From positions 126,839,731 through 126,903,730 of the forward strand of contig NC_134535.1 of the NCBI RefSeq assembly GCF_050624435.1: a stretch of 64,000 nucleotides of DNA, written 5' to 3'. Shown one piece after another: positions 1-22,471 of the stretch (its first letter is position 1; the number at the start of each line of letters is the position of its first letter). Made by a program: the position numbers and the translations under genes. Source of the stretch: Tenrec ecaudatus. Taxonomy: Eukaryota; Chordata; Mammalia; Afrosoricida; Tenrecidae. The notes beneath the pieces are model-generated. The model was not told the DNA's origin. It ran no database searches and worked only from the letters and a program-made list of their open reading frames with translations.

Positions 1-2321
1 CGGCAGGTGGTCACATGTTCCTCCCGTGGCGTGTCTGGGGTAGGGGAGTGGGTCCCAAGAACCCACCTCTGGGCTGGCAGCCTAGCGCTCTAAGCTGGTG
101 CCATGAATGTTCTTAGCACCGAGTTCAGGTTCCACCAGGACCAGCCTGCCCCTGCAGGAGTTCACTGACACAGCAGTTCAGAAATAGACCCCCAGCCCAC
201 AGCGACAACTGCTAACGGCTGATTTGGGGGGCTTGTTATTTGGGGGCCTCACTGAGAGAGGGTCTGTCCGTGGCCCAGCTGTCCAGGGCAGCAAAGCGCC
301 CCTTAGTCCTTCCTCAGGCCTGATTAGCTCATCGCTCTGCAGCACGCTGCTGGGTGGAGGGGCCCAGAGCCAGAGCCCTGCAGTATGTGATCCGGGCACC
401 CACCCACTGTCCCTCGCTCCTTGCCCTTTATAGCAGCCTCCACCCTCCTTGCTGTCTTCAGCCTGGGGTAGCTGTGGAGCCAAACACAGGAAGAAGCCAA
501 GGCCTATTTGCAGCAGCCCCCCACCCCTGTCTTGTGTGACCTGGGGGTGTTCTCTCTTTCCCGGGCTTCAGTTTTTCCAATATGGAAACAGCCCCAGCAT
601 GGTTTTGGAGCTCCCCAATGGATACAGCTTACTTAGAAGAGAGGTGTTTGCTAACTGCAGGATCTGGAGCCGTCTCAGGTGGAGAGAACCAGCTGGGGGA
701 CCCCCCCCCCCCAGGAAATGGTGGTGCTGTGAGCTTCTAGGTCCTTCTAGGTCGTGTCTACTCAGATCTTTATCCTCCAAGTTTTCATTCTCCTCCTTAG
801 TCCCTAAGGAGCCTCTCTACCTAAGTTTCAACCTGATCTCAGCTGGGCTCCCCTATCATACCATGCTCCTGGCCTGCATGTTGCCTAGGGTCATTGTCCC
901 CTGGCCAGTCATACTTTCTCCTTTCAGAGTCTTGGGGTGGGTTGTGATTGCACACAGGTACAGCCTCCCACCCACCCTTTGGTATGTGGTACGGAGACCC
1001 AGAGAAGATAGGTTTCATAGGTTAAGAAACTAGCTAGTCCACAGGGGCATGGGCCCCTCATTGGTCTGGACCATCTGAAAGAGAATTGTGGGCAGGGGGC
1101 GAGGATGGCGGGGGGCGGGCGGACTGCAGGAGCAGCAGCAGGGTGGCGGCTGGGCCACCCCCTCAGCCTTCCCCCCCCGGCCTGAGGCACGGGGGGGGGG
1201 GGGGTGAGCCACCGTGCTGAGCAGCAGCTGTTCTTAGGAATGCTGCAGTGCAGAAGGGCTGTGGCCAGCCCGCGGCAGTGAGAGTGACCGGGCCAGCTGC
1301 AGAGCCAGGGACAAAAGCAGAGGGCAGGGGAGGGAGAGGCTTTCATGCCAGCTCCACCAGTCTGTCCACCTGGGTTTTCATTTTCATACTGCCATCTTTC
1401 CTGCCCCCTAACCACCTTTTGACCTTGAGGTTTTTTCTCTCTCTCTCTGATTGGGAGGAGCCTTTCCAGGACCTGGCCAGGGGGTAGTGGTGGTGGTGGG
1501 GTGTGACACACAGGCCGAATTCTGGAAGGGCTTCTCCTGGTCTGAGAGGAGCAGGCCCTGCACCAGGTGAGGCTGCCTGTCCTATAGGGATTTATATGGC
1601 GCAGATGCCAGGGAACAGGTGGACTCTGCTCCTCGGGGTCGCTGGGTGTGCAAAGTTCTCTTGTCCCCCACTGACCTTGGAGGGCTCTGAAATGACAGGG
1701 CCTGGTCTGTAGCAGTGACTTTAATATAGTTCAACGTCCTAATCCAGGGAAGCAGAGCCTGTGACCGGGAGTGCCTGCTAGCCTGCTGCTGGTGGTCATG
1801 GTCCCTGCCTTCTGCAGGCTGGGCCCCAGCAGTCCCAGGAGATGCTGCTTCCGATTCTCGCCGACTGTGTTAACAGGGTTAAATGTCCGTCAGGAGGCAG
1901 GGCACAGGCTCCTAGAGCTCTGTTCTGGTGGGCAGGAGGTGGGAGACCGGATCTGTGAGACTGAAGGTGGGAGACTGGGCCGGGTGGACCTGTTGGTCTG
2001 GCAGGGGTGGGAGGGGCGATGAGGCCAGCTCGACAGCTGGTGGGAGCTGGGCCTGGGTGGGGTGGGCACAGGAAGGGCTCAGAGCAGCTGCTCACAAATA
2101 TAGCCCCTGGTGTGTGGCTGAGCTTACAGGAAGGCAGCCGGTCAGCCTGGCCCCGAGCAGCACTGCCAAGGCCAAGCCCAGCAGCTGCAAGGCTGGCTCC
2201 CCTCCAGGCCTCCGGTGGGGAAGGGGGCCTGGGGACTGAGTGCCTAGGTGGGAGCAGGAAGTTGAGGGCAGGGCAGGGCTCCGCACCCTACCCATGTTCT
2301 TGTTGTTCCCATGTCTGCCAG
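1..2321 (+). other. IFFO1: IFFO1 intron 1 (3' part)
   Basis: No exon of a known gene was recognised here. The first IFFO1 exon seen, at 2322, starts with the last base of a codon and corresponds to the junction after the large first coding exon of the family, so this stretch is read as the distal part of intron 1. It is G/C-rich, with a C-run near 701-712 and a G-run near 1191-1204. Long open frames on both strands are explained by the lack of A/T-rich stops and have no recognisable domain. Confidence 0.7.
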
Positions 2322-9972
<7,651 letters not shown>

Positions 9973-11330
9973 GGGCCCGCCCGCACCCGGCTCCTCACAG
10001 AGCGGCCTGGCCCGTGGTGTCACCAGGCTCCTGGGCTGTGTCACTCACTAGGCTTGACCCTGCCCCTGCCGGGTGACTCCCACCTCCTCTGGGGCTTCCC
10101 TGCCATACCCGTGGGCGTCTGCTACTCCCCCATCTTCTAAAACGCTGCCAGACCGGCGCCCGGCCCCTCACCTTCTCCGGGTGACACTGTCGGATCTTCC
10201 CTTCACCCCAGGCCTCGTGCCAGCTGTCCTTACCCCCATACTGGTGCTAACTGGCCCAGGCACTGGTACAAAGCAGATGGTGGCTTGTGCAACACCTTTT
10301 GGGGTCAGCCAGAAGGGAGAAAGGGGATGGGTCCCAGTTCCCACCTGACAGAGGCGGCTGTCCTTCCCTCTGGGTGCAGACTGGTGCAGCGCCCTGGAGG
10401 AGCGGGAACTCTGGCTCAGCTCCCAGCCCGTGTGGAGGGAGGAGGGCGCGGGCAGCAGGGGAAGCTGCGTGCGCAGAGGCGCACTGTGTGCGCGTGGCTG
10501 TGCGTGCGCGCGAGCTCAGGGCCGATGTGCCTCCTCCGTGTCTGTTGCGCGGGAGACCGAGACCGACGGGCCTCAGTATGGGCATCCCGGACTTGGAGAA
10601 ATTGGGAAGGCGTGACTGAGAATGTAACTGCTGACAATTGGATGGAACCTTTAATAATGAAACTGGCCATTATTTATCAAGCACTTGTGTGTCACCGTGT
10701 GCGGAGCCTTCTGGTGTGACCTACACAAGCCCCCTCCTCACACTGCACCCCTCCACACGGCCTCCAGTCCAGCTCACCAAGGCTCATGTGCAGTGAGGCA
10801 CAGGGCTGGCCTAGAATTTGCGCGGAATTAAAGTGGCAGAGCCTGGATTTGAAGTGAGGTCCACCCACAACCGGTGTCTCTCCCCCAATAGGGCCTGTGC
10901 TGCATCCAAGGATGGGAGGCAGGGGCCCAAGGCCAGCTCCTCCCAAACTCGGGGGGGGGGGGGATTGACTTTTGGCCTTGGCTCAGGGACTTGATATGGT
11001 TTGCCTACTTCTGGATGTAGGTGCTGGGAACTTTAGGCAATGGGCTCAAGACCACCAGTGGAATCCTTCAGAGATCAGGTACCCGGCCATGGGGCCCAGA
11101 CCACAATGCAGATTTTCCAAGGTGTCACCCTCCAGAGTACCAGCTTTCTCGTCAGGGGAAGGATTGTGGCAACTCAGGGGGAACGGGCCTGGACACTCAG
11201 AAATGGCTCAGCTGGCCACCTGCTCTGGGCGGGTGGGTAGCTATCAATCAGCCAGCTCACTGTGAGCTTTGTTGGAATCCTGCTCCCCACCCTCCTCTGT
11301 CTGACCCTTGGATGAAATGACAACTGACAA
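9973..11330 (+). other. IFFO1: IFFO1 3' untranslated region
   Basis: This is the sequence after the IFFO1 stop up to the GAPDH poly(A) region. In human the two transcripts end almost against each other, so the 3' UTR probably fills this interval, but no canonical AATAAA in sense was found. An ATTAAA occurs at about 10826 inside an antisense MIR. A G-run at 10950-10963 is present. Confidence 0.5.
10660..10875 (-). mobile_element. MIR SINE (antisense) in the IFFO1 3' UTR
   Basis: The inverted MIR order is TTATTTATCAAGCACTTGTG, a middle with CAGTGAGGCACAGGGCTGGC, then TGGCAGAGCCTGGATTTGAA. This is an old element. Confidence 0.75.
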
Positions 11331-11350
11331 AGAGGCTAGGTACAGTGTAC

Positions 11351-11356
11351 TTTATT
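11351..11356 (-). terminator. GAPDH: GAPDH polyadenylation signal AATAAA
   Basis: TTTATT on the + strand is AATAAA in the GAPDH sense, in the context CATCAATAAAGTACACTGT. Cleavage is expected about 15-20 nt further, near 11335. Confidence 0.9.
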
Positions 11357-11526
11357 GATGGTGCATAACAAGGTCGGGCTCTCTAAGCCCCTCCCCCTTC
11401 CTTCAGGAGGTTCCGATGTTATATTCTCAGTATGTTAAGGGATTGAATTGGGGGCAAAGTATCCCCAGCAGCTGAGAGCCTCTCTTCCTCTAGTGCTGTT
11501 GCTGGGGCTGGTGGTCCAGGGGGCTC

Positions 11527-14871
<3,345 letters not shown>

Positions 14872-15136
14872 CGTGTCTCGGGGATGCGGCTGCGGGAGGG
14901 GAGGAGGATGAGCGTCCCCGATTACGGATGCGTGGCGCCCAGGGCCACCCCCCCACCTCCGCCCTGGCCTCCATTCCCACTGCGCGCCGCATCACGTCCG
15001 CCCACCTGCAATGCAGGGGTCCGGCCCCCGCACCTCCCTGCAGCCGCCCCGCAGCCGCCCGGCCCGGCCCGGTCCGGCCCGGCTCCTCCCGGGCCATCCA
15101 CCGGCCCCGGTTGCACCGTTTCCCCTTGTAGCTTAC

Positions 15137-15224
15137 CTGGGACTGCACGGGAACGGGAGAGGCGGCTGTCTGTCGCACGAGGAGGAGCAGAGAGCACTGG
15201 GGGTGGCTGCCGCCCCAATTTATA
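15137..15224 (-). promoter_or_regulatory. GAPDH: GAPDH TATA box and noncoding exon 1
   Basis: On the - strand CTATAAATTGG (TATA core 15224-15217) is followed about 25-30 nt on by CTCTCTGCTCCTCCT, as at the human start site. Exon 1 then runs to GTCCCAG with donor GTAAGC at 15136. The start site is estimated near 15190-15195. Confidence 0.85.
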
Positions 15225-16149
15225 GAGCTCGAGGGGGCAAGGAAGGGGGGGTGCAGGGGGAGTCAGTGACGCGGGCCCCGCCTCCCGTCCTCCTCGTCCA
15301 GTCCCAGCCCGAAGGCGCCGAGACCTGAGCTACGTGCGCCCGTAATACCGCGAGTAGCGGGGCCGCCCCGCCCCGCCCGTCTGCCCGCTCTGCGGGTGCG
15401 CACGCCCGGACCGAAGGGGCGCCGGATGGGGACGGGCTGGGGGCGGCATGGGCCGGGCTCGACGATCGGGGGCACTGGGGAGAACTGAGGGCATCGGGGC
15501 GATACGATTGCTGGTCATTTGAAACCAGAGGACTTGGGGGGCCAGTGCGGGGAACTGCAGTTTTGCAGAGGGAGCCCAGCGCGGCGCGCGCCCGCACGCG
15601 GCCACCGTCTCCGCCTCTTCAATCAGATGGAAAGCCGAGGAACCTCTCCTCCAGGCTCTTCGGTAGCGACGCGGGAACAGCTGGGGAAGAGGCCTGGGAG
15701 GGGCCGCGCCCAGCCCCCACTTCCTCCTCCTCTGCCCCTGGCCCCTGGCCGCGCTGGGCCGGGCGCTGGGCAGCGGGGCCTGGAGAGCGGGGCGGCTCAG
15801 CGGAGGGCTGGAGGGGGAGGTTTCTGCGCTGAAGGTCACCGTGCCCTGCGGCTCGGAGGCCCGATAATTGGGGCACTTAGACCGGGCCTTGTGTGCACCC
15901 GCGGCTCTCCTCCCAGCGCCCAGACTGGGGGACTGGGCTGCTGCAGGGACCGAGGTCTCCCACCAAGCCGCTCCTGGGGACGTGCGGACTGTGCCGCCCA
16001 CGCTGGGACACAGCACCCCATTCACCCCGCCAGCGCAGAGCTGCAGGAGCGGGACGTGAGGGCGGAAGTCCCTCCCCATCCTGGGACGTGCAGACTAGCC
16101 TGCGAGCCAGGGACTCCGCTGGTTGCTGCCCGGGGCAAGTGCAGGGCAG

Positions 16150-17560
16150 GGTGAGGAGTCCAGAAAGGAGACACACGGAATGGGGTGGTGGTGTGGGGTG
16201 TTGAATCTTGGTTAACCGCCCCCCGTACGTCGTACTGGAGAGAAAAGAGGGCTTTGTGGCGGGTGGGGGTGGGGTTAGACCTTGCCCTTGAGCTAGAGCA
16301 GGAGGGGAGGGGGCTCTGCAGAGGAGCCTCTTTGCTGGCTCAGTGTAACCTGAGATCAGCCCCCCTGCCCTTCTAGCTGAAAGCCGGAGGCTAAGTTTAG
16401 ACCTTAGCTTAAAAGGCTGGGAGTGCCCTGGGCCCTGTACCCCCACTCCAGCCCGTTCTGGTGTTGCCCTCTCAGAGCCAAGGCTGTAACCATCCCTGGC
16501 AACCACCTGTCTGGTTGGTGCCACTGTCACGAAAAGGGTACAAGGCGCAAGAGAGCCGCGGAGGGGGGGCGCTTGCCAGAGGTGCAGTGAGGGAAGAGGC
16601 GGAGGCACCTGCACAGGTAGGCTGCCCATTACCCTTTCCGCCTAAAGGGCTTAGAGCCCCTCCCTGCTCCCAGGCTGCCTAAAGCGCGACTCGACTCGGA
16701 GACACCTCCTTCCCCTTTGACTCATGCTAGGCATTTCATTACGATCCTTTGCAGGGCCGTGGGGGTGGGGGAGGGCAACCAAAAAAAAAAAATGGAGCTC
16801 AGCTCGGTGCTCAGGGAATACTGACGTCTGCTGTTGTCATGACAACAGCCACCCATGTCGTCGTCGTGACAGCAGACTCATTGCCTTCTATTCCAAGTGA
16901 CTCAGCAGAGAGCAGACTTGGAGAGCTGGACCATGGTAGGCTTAGCCCTACGGCCTGCACCTGAGGGGCTTGCCCTCCGGACAGCCTGTCTCCTTCCCTG
17001 AGTGATCTAGAGGGGAGAACCACCTATCTTCCGCAGATCAGCCACCCAAACTCTGCTGGGGCTAGTCATCCCAGTGGGGGTGAGCTGGTGAGCAGACAGA
17101 CAACCGGCCTCTGGGCCAGAGCAGGGTTTCTGGTGTGGGGCCTGTGCAGTCTATATATGGCCTCTGTTAGATGCTAATAGCAACCCTACCCCCAGTTACA
17201 CAACATGAAAGTATTTCCTGATGCTGTGTGATGTATCTGAGGGCACCAGCCACTCCTAAACTGAGAACTGTTAGGCTGTCCACAGTGGAGCAATCTTGTC
17301 GTGTGTTCAGGCTAGGGAGGCTGAGAAGGGAGGTGATACATGAAGCACATCAGATCCCAAGCCAGGCTCCAGAAATCCTGGACCCCACCCTCTCCCAGGA
17401 TCAACAACCTCTCTCTCTTTTCTTGGTCCTATACGGTTGCTATGATGTAGAATCACTCAAGGCAATGAGTTTATTATTTATCATACACTGCTTAAATGTG
17501 AGCTATTGTGAAAGCTGAATATAAAAGATGAAAGATACAAGCTTAGGAAAAATGTCTTAA
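16150..17560. other. Intergenic region upstream of GAPDH
   Basis: No gene was recognised. It holds a 20-bp perfect palindrome at 16830-16849, a short A-run near 16781-16792 and an AfroSINE-tail-like scrap near 17425-17480 (CCTATACGGTTGCTATGATG). Confidence 0.6.
16830..16849. promoter_or_regulatory. 20-bp perfect palindrome with RFX X-box-like form
   Basis: GCTGTTGTCATGACAACAGC equals its own reverse complement. Its core GTTGTC-AT-GACAAC fits the RFX consensus RYYNYY-N1..3-RRNRAC. A CRE-like CTGACGTCTG lies just upstream at 16821-16830. Binding is untested. Confidence 0.45.
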
Positions 17561-18049
17561 AACTTCACTGATGGTAGGATTGTAAAATGGTGCAGCCGCT
17601 TTGGAGAACAGTAAGGCACTTTCTCAAAAACGAAACCCAACCCCAGAGCAGTGGTTCTCAACCTTTGGGGGTCGAACAACCGGTTCACAGGGGTCACCTA
17701 GTATATCCTGCATATCAGATATTTACATTATGATTCAAAACAGTAACAAAATGACAGTGATGAAGTAGCAAGGAAAATAGTTTTATGGTTGTGGGTCACC
17801 ACCACATGAGAACTGTATGGAAAGGTCATGACATTAAGGTTGAGAACCACTGCCCTTTATGACCTAGAACTCTCACTGCTAGGTATTTAGCCCAGTTACC
17901 TAGTAAAAGACACGAGCAGGCATGTACATCCAGGGGCACAATACTATCACAATAGCAAGACTGCCTCCCATATATCTGAAAATTCCACCTTCAGACCCTG
18001 CCCCCTGCTCCCTTTCCATGAGGTATCAGGAGCTGAGGGACTCGTAAAG
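17560..18049 (+). mobile_element. Older L1 3'-region fragment
   Basis: AAATGGTGCAGCCGCTTTGG, GAGAACAGTAAGGCACTTTC and, beyond the SPIN insertion, CTCACTGCTAGGTATTTAGC and CACAATAGCAAGACTG are characteristic of placental L1 3' regions. It is interrupted by SPIN at 17649-17852. The portion after about 17970 is less certain. Confidence 0.6.
17649..17852 (-). mobile_element. SPIN-like hAT non-autonomous DNA transposon
   Basis: It has terminal inverted repeats CAGTGGTTCTCAACC at the left and GGTTGAGAACCACTG at the right. Next to the left end is TTTGGGGGTCGAACAACC; internally it has ATCCTGCATATCAGATATTT and GAAGTAGCAAGGAAAATAG. This is the SPIN_NA family layout from memory, in inverted orientation and about 200 bp long. 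Flanking octamers CCCCAGAG and CCCTTTAT match only partly, so the 8-bp duplication is eroded or the border shifted. SPIN is known for horizontal transfer among tetrapods. Confidence 0.8.
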
Positions 18050-18061
18050 AGTACATATCCC

Positions 18062-19399
18062 AATGAACAATCCGGAGGAGCAAACAACGGGACCGACATT
18101 TCCAGTTCCGGGGGGGACATGGGAGAGGGGGAGGTAGGGGGAAAGGAAGTGGTGTTAGCAAACCCAGGGACAAGGGAACAACAAGTGATCAAAATTAGTG
18201 GTGAGGAGGGTGTGGGAGTCTGGTAGGCATGATCAAGGGTAATGTAACTGAGAGGAATTACTGAAACCCAAATGAAGACAGAGCATGATAGTGGGACAAA
18301 AGGAAAGTCAAAGGAAATAGAGAAAAGAGCTAGGAGGCAAAGGGCATTCATAGAGGTCTAAATAAAGGCATGTACAACATGTAAATATATATATGAGAAT
18401 GGGTAAATAGATCTGAGTATATATTTATAGGTTTAGTATTAAGGTAGCAGATGGACATTGGGCCCCCACCAAGTACTCCCTCAATGCAAGAATACTTAGT
18501 TCTATTAAACTGGCATTCCATGATGCTCACCCTCCCAACACAATCGCTGAAGACAAAGTGGGTGAATGAGTAAATGTGGTGAAGAAAATAGATGGAGCCC
18601 GGCTATCATATGATACAACATATGGGGTCTTAAAGACTTGAAGGTAAACAAGTGACCATCTAGCTCAGAAGCAACAAAGCCCACATGGAAGAAGCACACC
18701 AGCCTGTGCGATCACGAGGTGTCCAAGGGATCAGGGATCAGGCATCATCAGAACAAAAATCATATCATTGTGAATGAGGGGGAGTGCGGAGTGGAGACCC
18801 AAAGCCCTTTTGTAGGCCACTGGACATCCCCTTACAGAAGGGTCTCAGGGAGGAGACGAGCCAGTCAGGGTGCAATGTAGCAACAATGAAAAATACAACT
18901 TTCATCTAGTTCCTAAATGTTTTCCATCCCCCCCCGACCCCCCACTATCATGATCCCAATTCTACTTTACAAATCCGGCTAGACCAGAGGATGTACACTG
19001 GTACAGATAGGAACTGGAAACACAGGGAATCCAGAACAGATGATCCCTTCAGGACCAGTGGTGTGAGTGGCGATACTGGGAGGGTGGAGGGAGGGTAGGG
19101 TGGAAAGGGGGAACCGATGACAAGGATCTACATATAACCTCCTCCCTGGGGATGGACAACAGAAAAGTGGGTGAAGGGAGACGCCGGACAGTGTAAGATA
19201 TGACAAAATAATTTATAAATTATCAAGGGTTCATGAGCGGAGAGGGAGGGGAAAATGAGCTGATACCAAAGGCTGAAGTATAAAGCAAATGTTTTAAGAA
19301 GGATGATGGCAACAAATGTACAAATGTGCTTGACACGATGGATGTGTGCATGGATTGTGATGAGTTGTAGGAGCCTCCAATAAAATGATTTTTTTAAAA
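18062..19399 (+). mobile_element. 5'-truncated L1 (sense) with 12-bp target duplication
   Basis: This is the 3' region of a young L1 family ending GAGCCTCCAATAAAATGATT plus a T/A-rich tail. It is flanked by AGTACATATCCC at 18050-18061 and again at 19400-19411, a perfect 12-bp target-site duplication. No intact ORF is present. Confidence 0.85.
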
Positions 19400-19559
19400 A
19401 GTACATATCCCTTTTTCTCTTTCTGATCTGTTGGTTCTTGAAAAACGTCTGGAACCTTTTCCTCAGACCAGGACACATATATTAAAGAGTTCAGACACCT
19501 CACTCAGTCTTGAGATCTTGCCTGGCATGACATTTACATCATTCTTTTTTTTAACTGCT

Positions 19560-20456
19560 CTGTCCCCCGAAGACGAGGAGAGAGCGCTGGTAGCGGTGCA
19601 GCAGAGTGGCGATGAAGTTCATGTCCAGGGCCAGAATAAACCAGGGCTCCAGCGCTGCTCCCCAGGAGACCCTAACTGCAATGATTTACTGGGTCCCGGG
19701 GCCTCGCTCTGAGATGACATGGTTATGCACCTCACGGAGGATGACCAAAGATGGAAAACGACGCAGTTCACTGTGACAAGGTTAGAGAAATCCTTCAAGA
19801 CCCAAAAGAACACCCTTCCCATGTTTTTTTTCCCCCTCAAAGGTTTTCCAAGTTCACCAGGGTTGGTCCCTCAGGACCAGCTGGCACTACTTTATTCACA
19901 CCCTATCTCAGTCAGCTCCTGACATTCAGAAAAGGCTTAAAAAACTTGAGGACGGCCCTCAAGCTCCACAAGGAGACCTCAATGAGGCCTTGAAGGTTTT
20001 CAATAAGAGCAGGAACAAGAAAAATCAGGTCAATCACAAAGGGACAAAGTGAACTCTCAGATGCTGCCTAACGCCCTTCAGGGCAATATGGGTAAAGCCA
20101 ACCCAATCAACCATGGGCCACCCAGACCTTGCCTCAAATGTTCCCCGATGGGAAATGGGGCACCTAAATGCCCCAATCCTCATCCCCTGCTGAAGCTGTG
20201 TCCACACTGCCCACGAGGACACTGGGGAATTGTTTGCCCTTTCTGCCTGATGGCGGGAAGGATAATCTCTTCCGCAACCCCACCGGAGAAACCCGCTCAA
20301 GATGTGTCCTTCTGGGCTGAGCCATAGAAGATTGATGGTGCCTGGGGGGATGGCCCCCACGGAGATCACCCATGGCCCCCACGGAGATCACCCATCGCCA
20401 GCCAGGGAAATGATCCTCACCTCAGGCAAGCCTATTTCTTTCCTTTTGGACGTGAG
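19560..20456 (+). pseudogene. Class I ERV gag (capsid, nucleocapsid) and protease start, decayed
   Basis: Capsid-like QSAPDIQKRLKKLE and KVFNKSRNKKN are visible in one frame, a shortened zinc-knuckle-like CPHCPRGHWGIVC lies near 20190-20240, and protease-type GKPISFLLD precedes 20456. Reading shifts among frames. The sequence breaks at the protease active-site region, where the ERV-L LTR starts. It codes for no intact product. Confidence 0.65.
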
Positions 20457-20988
20457 TGAGATAGTTTATTTTGCCAGCCTGGACGATAAACACAAGTGGG
20501 ATTAATTGAAGGGCAGAGAGCTAAGTGGCTCCGTGAGCCTCGTCTTTCTTGTCTCTCGCTTGTTCCGTGCCTCAATTTAAAGGGCACACTACCTGTGGGA
20601 CACCTAGCCTGTGGACTGTGTCGCTGTAAGTTGAGGTCCCTTTAAGGCCACATGAATGAAATTTACATCTCCTGAGCTGAGGACTGACGGTTGGTGACCT
20701 GGCTGACTGTTGGTGACCTGCCTGGCTGTTTGCTGCCTGTGCTGGGATAGCCTAGTTCTCTCTACAGAGGACTACCTGGCGGCCCTCAAGACTTGAAGGA
20801 CTGCCAGTGTCTCACAACTCTCTCACGGGAGTGAGTCACATTGAGCCATTTGTATTGCTTTATAACTTAACTGTTCATTTCTTGTATTATGTATCTGCTT
20901 ATAATTTAACTGTTCATTTCTTGTGTTATCGATCTATAAAATTATCAGCAATCTGGTTTTATCTCTCTAGAAAACCCTGTCTAATACA
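20457..20988 (+). repeat. ERV-L 5' LTR
   Basis: It starts TGAGATAGTTTATT and ends CTAATACA. Compared with the 3' LTR it has a local duplication of about 40 bp near 20870-20930 (ATAACTTAACTGTTCATTTC occurs in two slightly different copies). Confidence 0.88.
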
Positions 20989-20991
20989 TTT

Positions 20992-21005
20992 TGGTACCAG
21001 GAGTG
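20992..21005 (+). promoter_or_regulatory. ERV-L primer-binding site, tRNA-Leu(UAA)
   Basis: TGGTACCAGGAGTG begins three bases after the LTR end and is complementary to the 3' end of tRNA-Leu(UAA) including CCA. This supports the ERV-L assignment. Confidence 0.85.
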
Positions 21006-21308
21006 CTTCTAGAGAAATAAAATCATAAATATGGGCTTCTTAACTTGACTTTCCAGCCTGACTAGTCTTAACACTAGTGAGGCTACTTCAACATCCCAAA
21101 GCATGGATAAGTCTGCTACTCTTCCTAATGAATGGTGTGAAATAGCAAAGATAATGCCTAAAGTAGCACCACCGATAGATGAGGTGCTAGTTAAAGGAGA
21201 GGCTCTGAGCGATTGTATGTTTGATATTTTCCAGGAGTTTTGTAAGGGTGACAAGTATAGGGAAGCTGGTTGGCTGCTCCTTACAGTGGAAAGTGTGATT
21301 AAGGTGAG

Positions 21309-21806
21309 TGTGATAGTTTATTGTGCCAGCCTGGCCGATAAACACAAGTAGGATTAACTGAAGGGCAGAGGGATAAATGGCTCGGTGAACCTCGCCTTGC
21401 TTGTTCTGTGCCTCAGTTTAAAGGGGTACACTACCTGTGGGATGCCTAGCCTGTGGACTGTGTCACTGTAAGTTGAGGTCCCTTTAAGCCCACACGATTG
21501 GAATGTTCATCTCTGGAGCTGGGGACCGACAGTTGATGATAGTTGGGGACCTGCCTTGCTGTTTGCTGCCTGGGTATACATAGCCCAGCTCTCTCTACAG
21601 AAGGGGACTGGCAACTGGCAGCTCTCAAACCTTAAAGGACTGCTAGTGTCTCACTGCTATATAATTTAACTGTTAATTTCTTATATTATCTATCTGTATA
21701 TAATTTAATGGTTCATTTCTTGAATTATATATCTATCTTTATAAATATATTTATATATAATTACTAGCAATCTGGTTTGTCTCTCTAGAGAACCCTGTCC
21801 AATACA
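21309..21806 (+). mobile_element. Solo ERV-L-type LTR inside gag
   Basis: TGTGATAGTTTATTGTGCC to GTCCAATACA is homologous to the flanking proviral LTRs but clearly more diverged from them than they are from each other. Flanks are GTGAG and GAGAG, 4 of 5 matching. No primer-binding site follows it, so it is an insertion and not a second 5' LTR. Confidence 0.75.
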
Positions 21807-22471
21807 GAGAGGGATGGTCTCAGAGCCTCAGAAGTGCGCCTCAGGTGCAGACTAACGGATTTGAAAATTTCCATCTGTGCTACAAAGGAGAGCCTTCTCT
21901 CCTCTAGTAAAAGAGCTGACATTGCTGAGAACCAGGTCCAGAGTCTCATTATACGAGTGGCTGAAGTACAACGGCAGCTGAATTGCAGTGTCTGATACCA
22001 AAGTGAGGGCATTGATTGGGAAAAGTTGGGGCTCTGAAACATGGGATGGGAACATAGGGGCTGATGATCCAGAAGAGGAGGATATTGAGCCCTTAGAAAC
22101 AATTGACCCACCCCAGTCAATAGATCCACCTCTCCCAGCTGAAGGTATTAATTCACAATCCACACCTGAACAGATTAGCCAAACTATTCAAGTTGATATG
22201 CCAAGTGGGGCTGCATCAGTAGCATTGCCTGAGGGAGATGCCTTACAAGATGTTGCTGAGAGCACCCAGGAAACACCCTCACCACCCATTATTTCTGCTA
22301 GACCTGTCACTAAAATTAAGTCTCAGAAAGCTCCTAAAGGTGAGGTTGAGATGATTACCCAAGAAGAAGCATGCTATACTCATAAAGATCTGCTCGAGTT
22401 TTCAAATACATACAAGCAGAAGCCTGAGGCATATCCCTGGGAATGGTTACTAAGGGTGTGGGATACTGGTG

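Noticed and set aside
924-1511. 195-codon - strand frame
   Set aside because: G/C-rich, proline-rich low complexity in an IFFO1 intron, with homopolymer runs.
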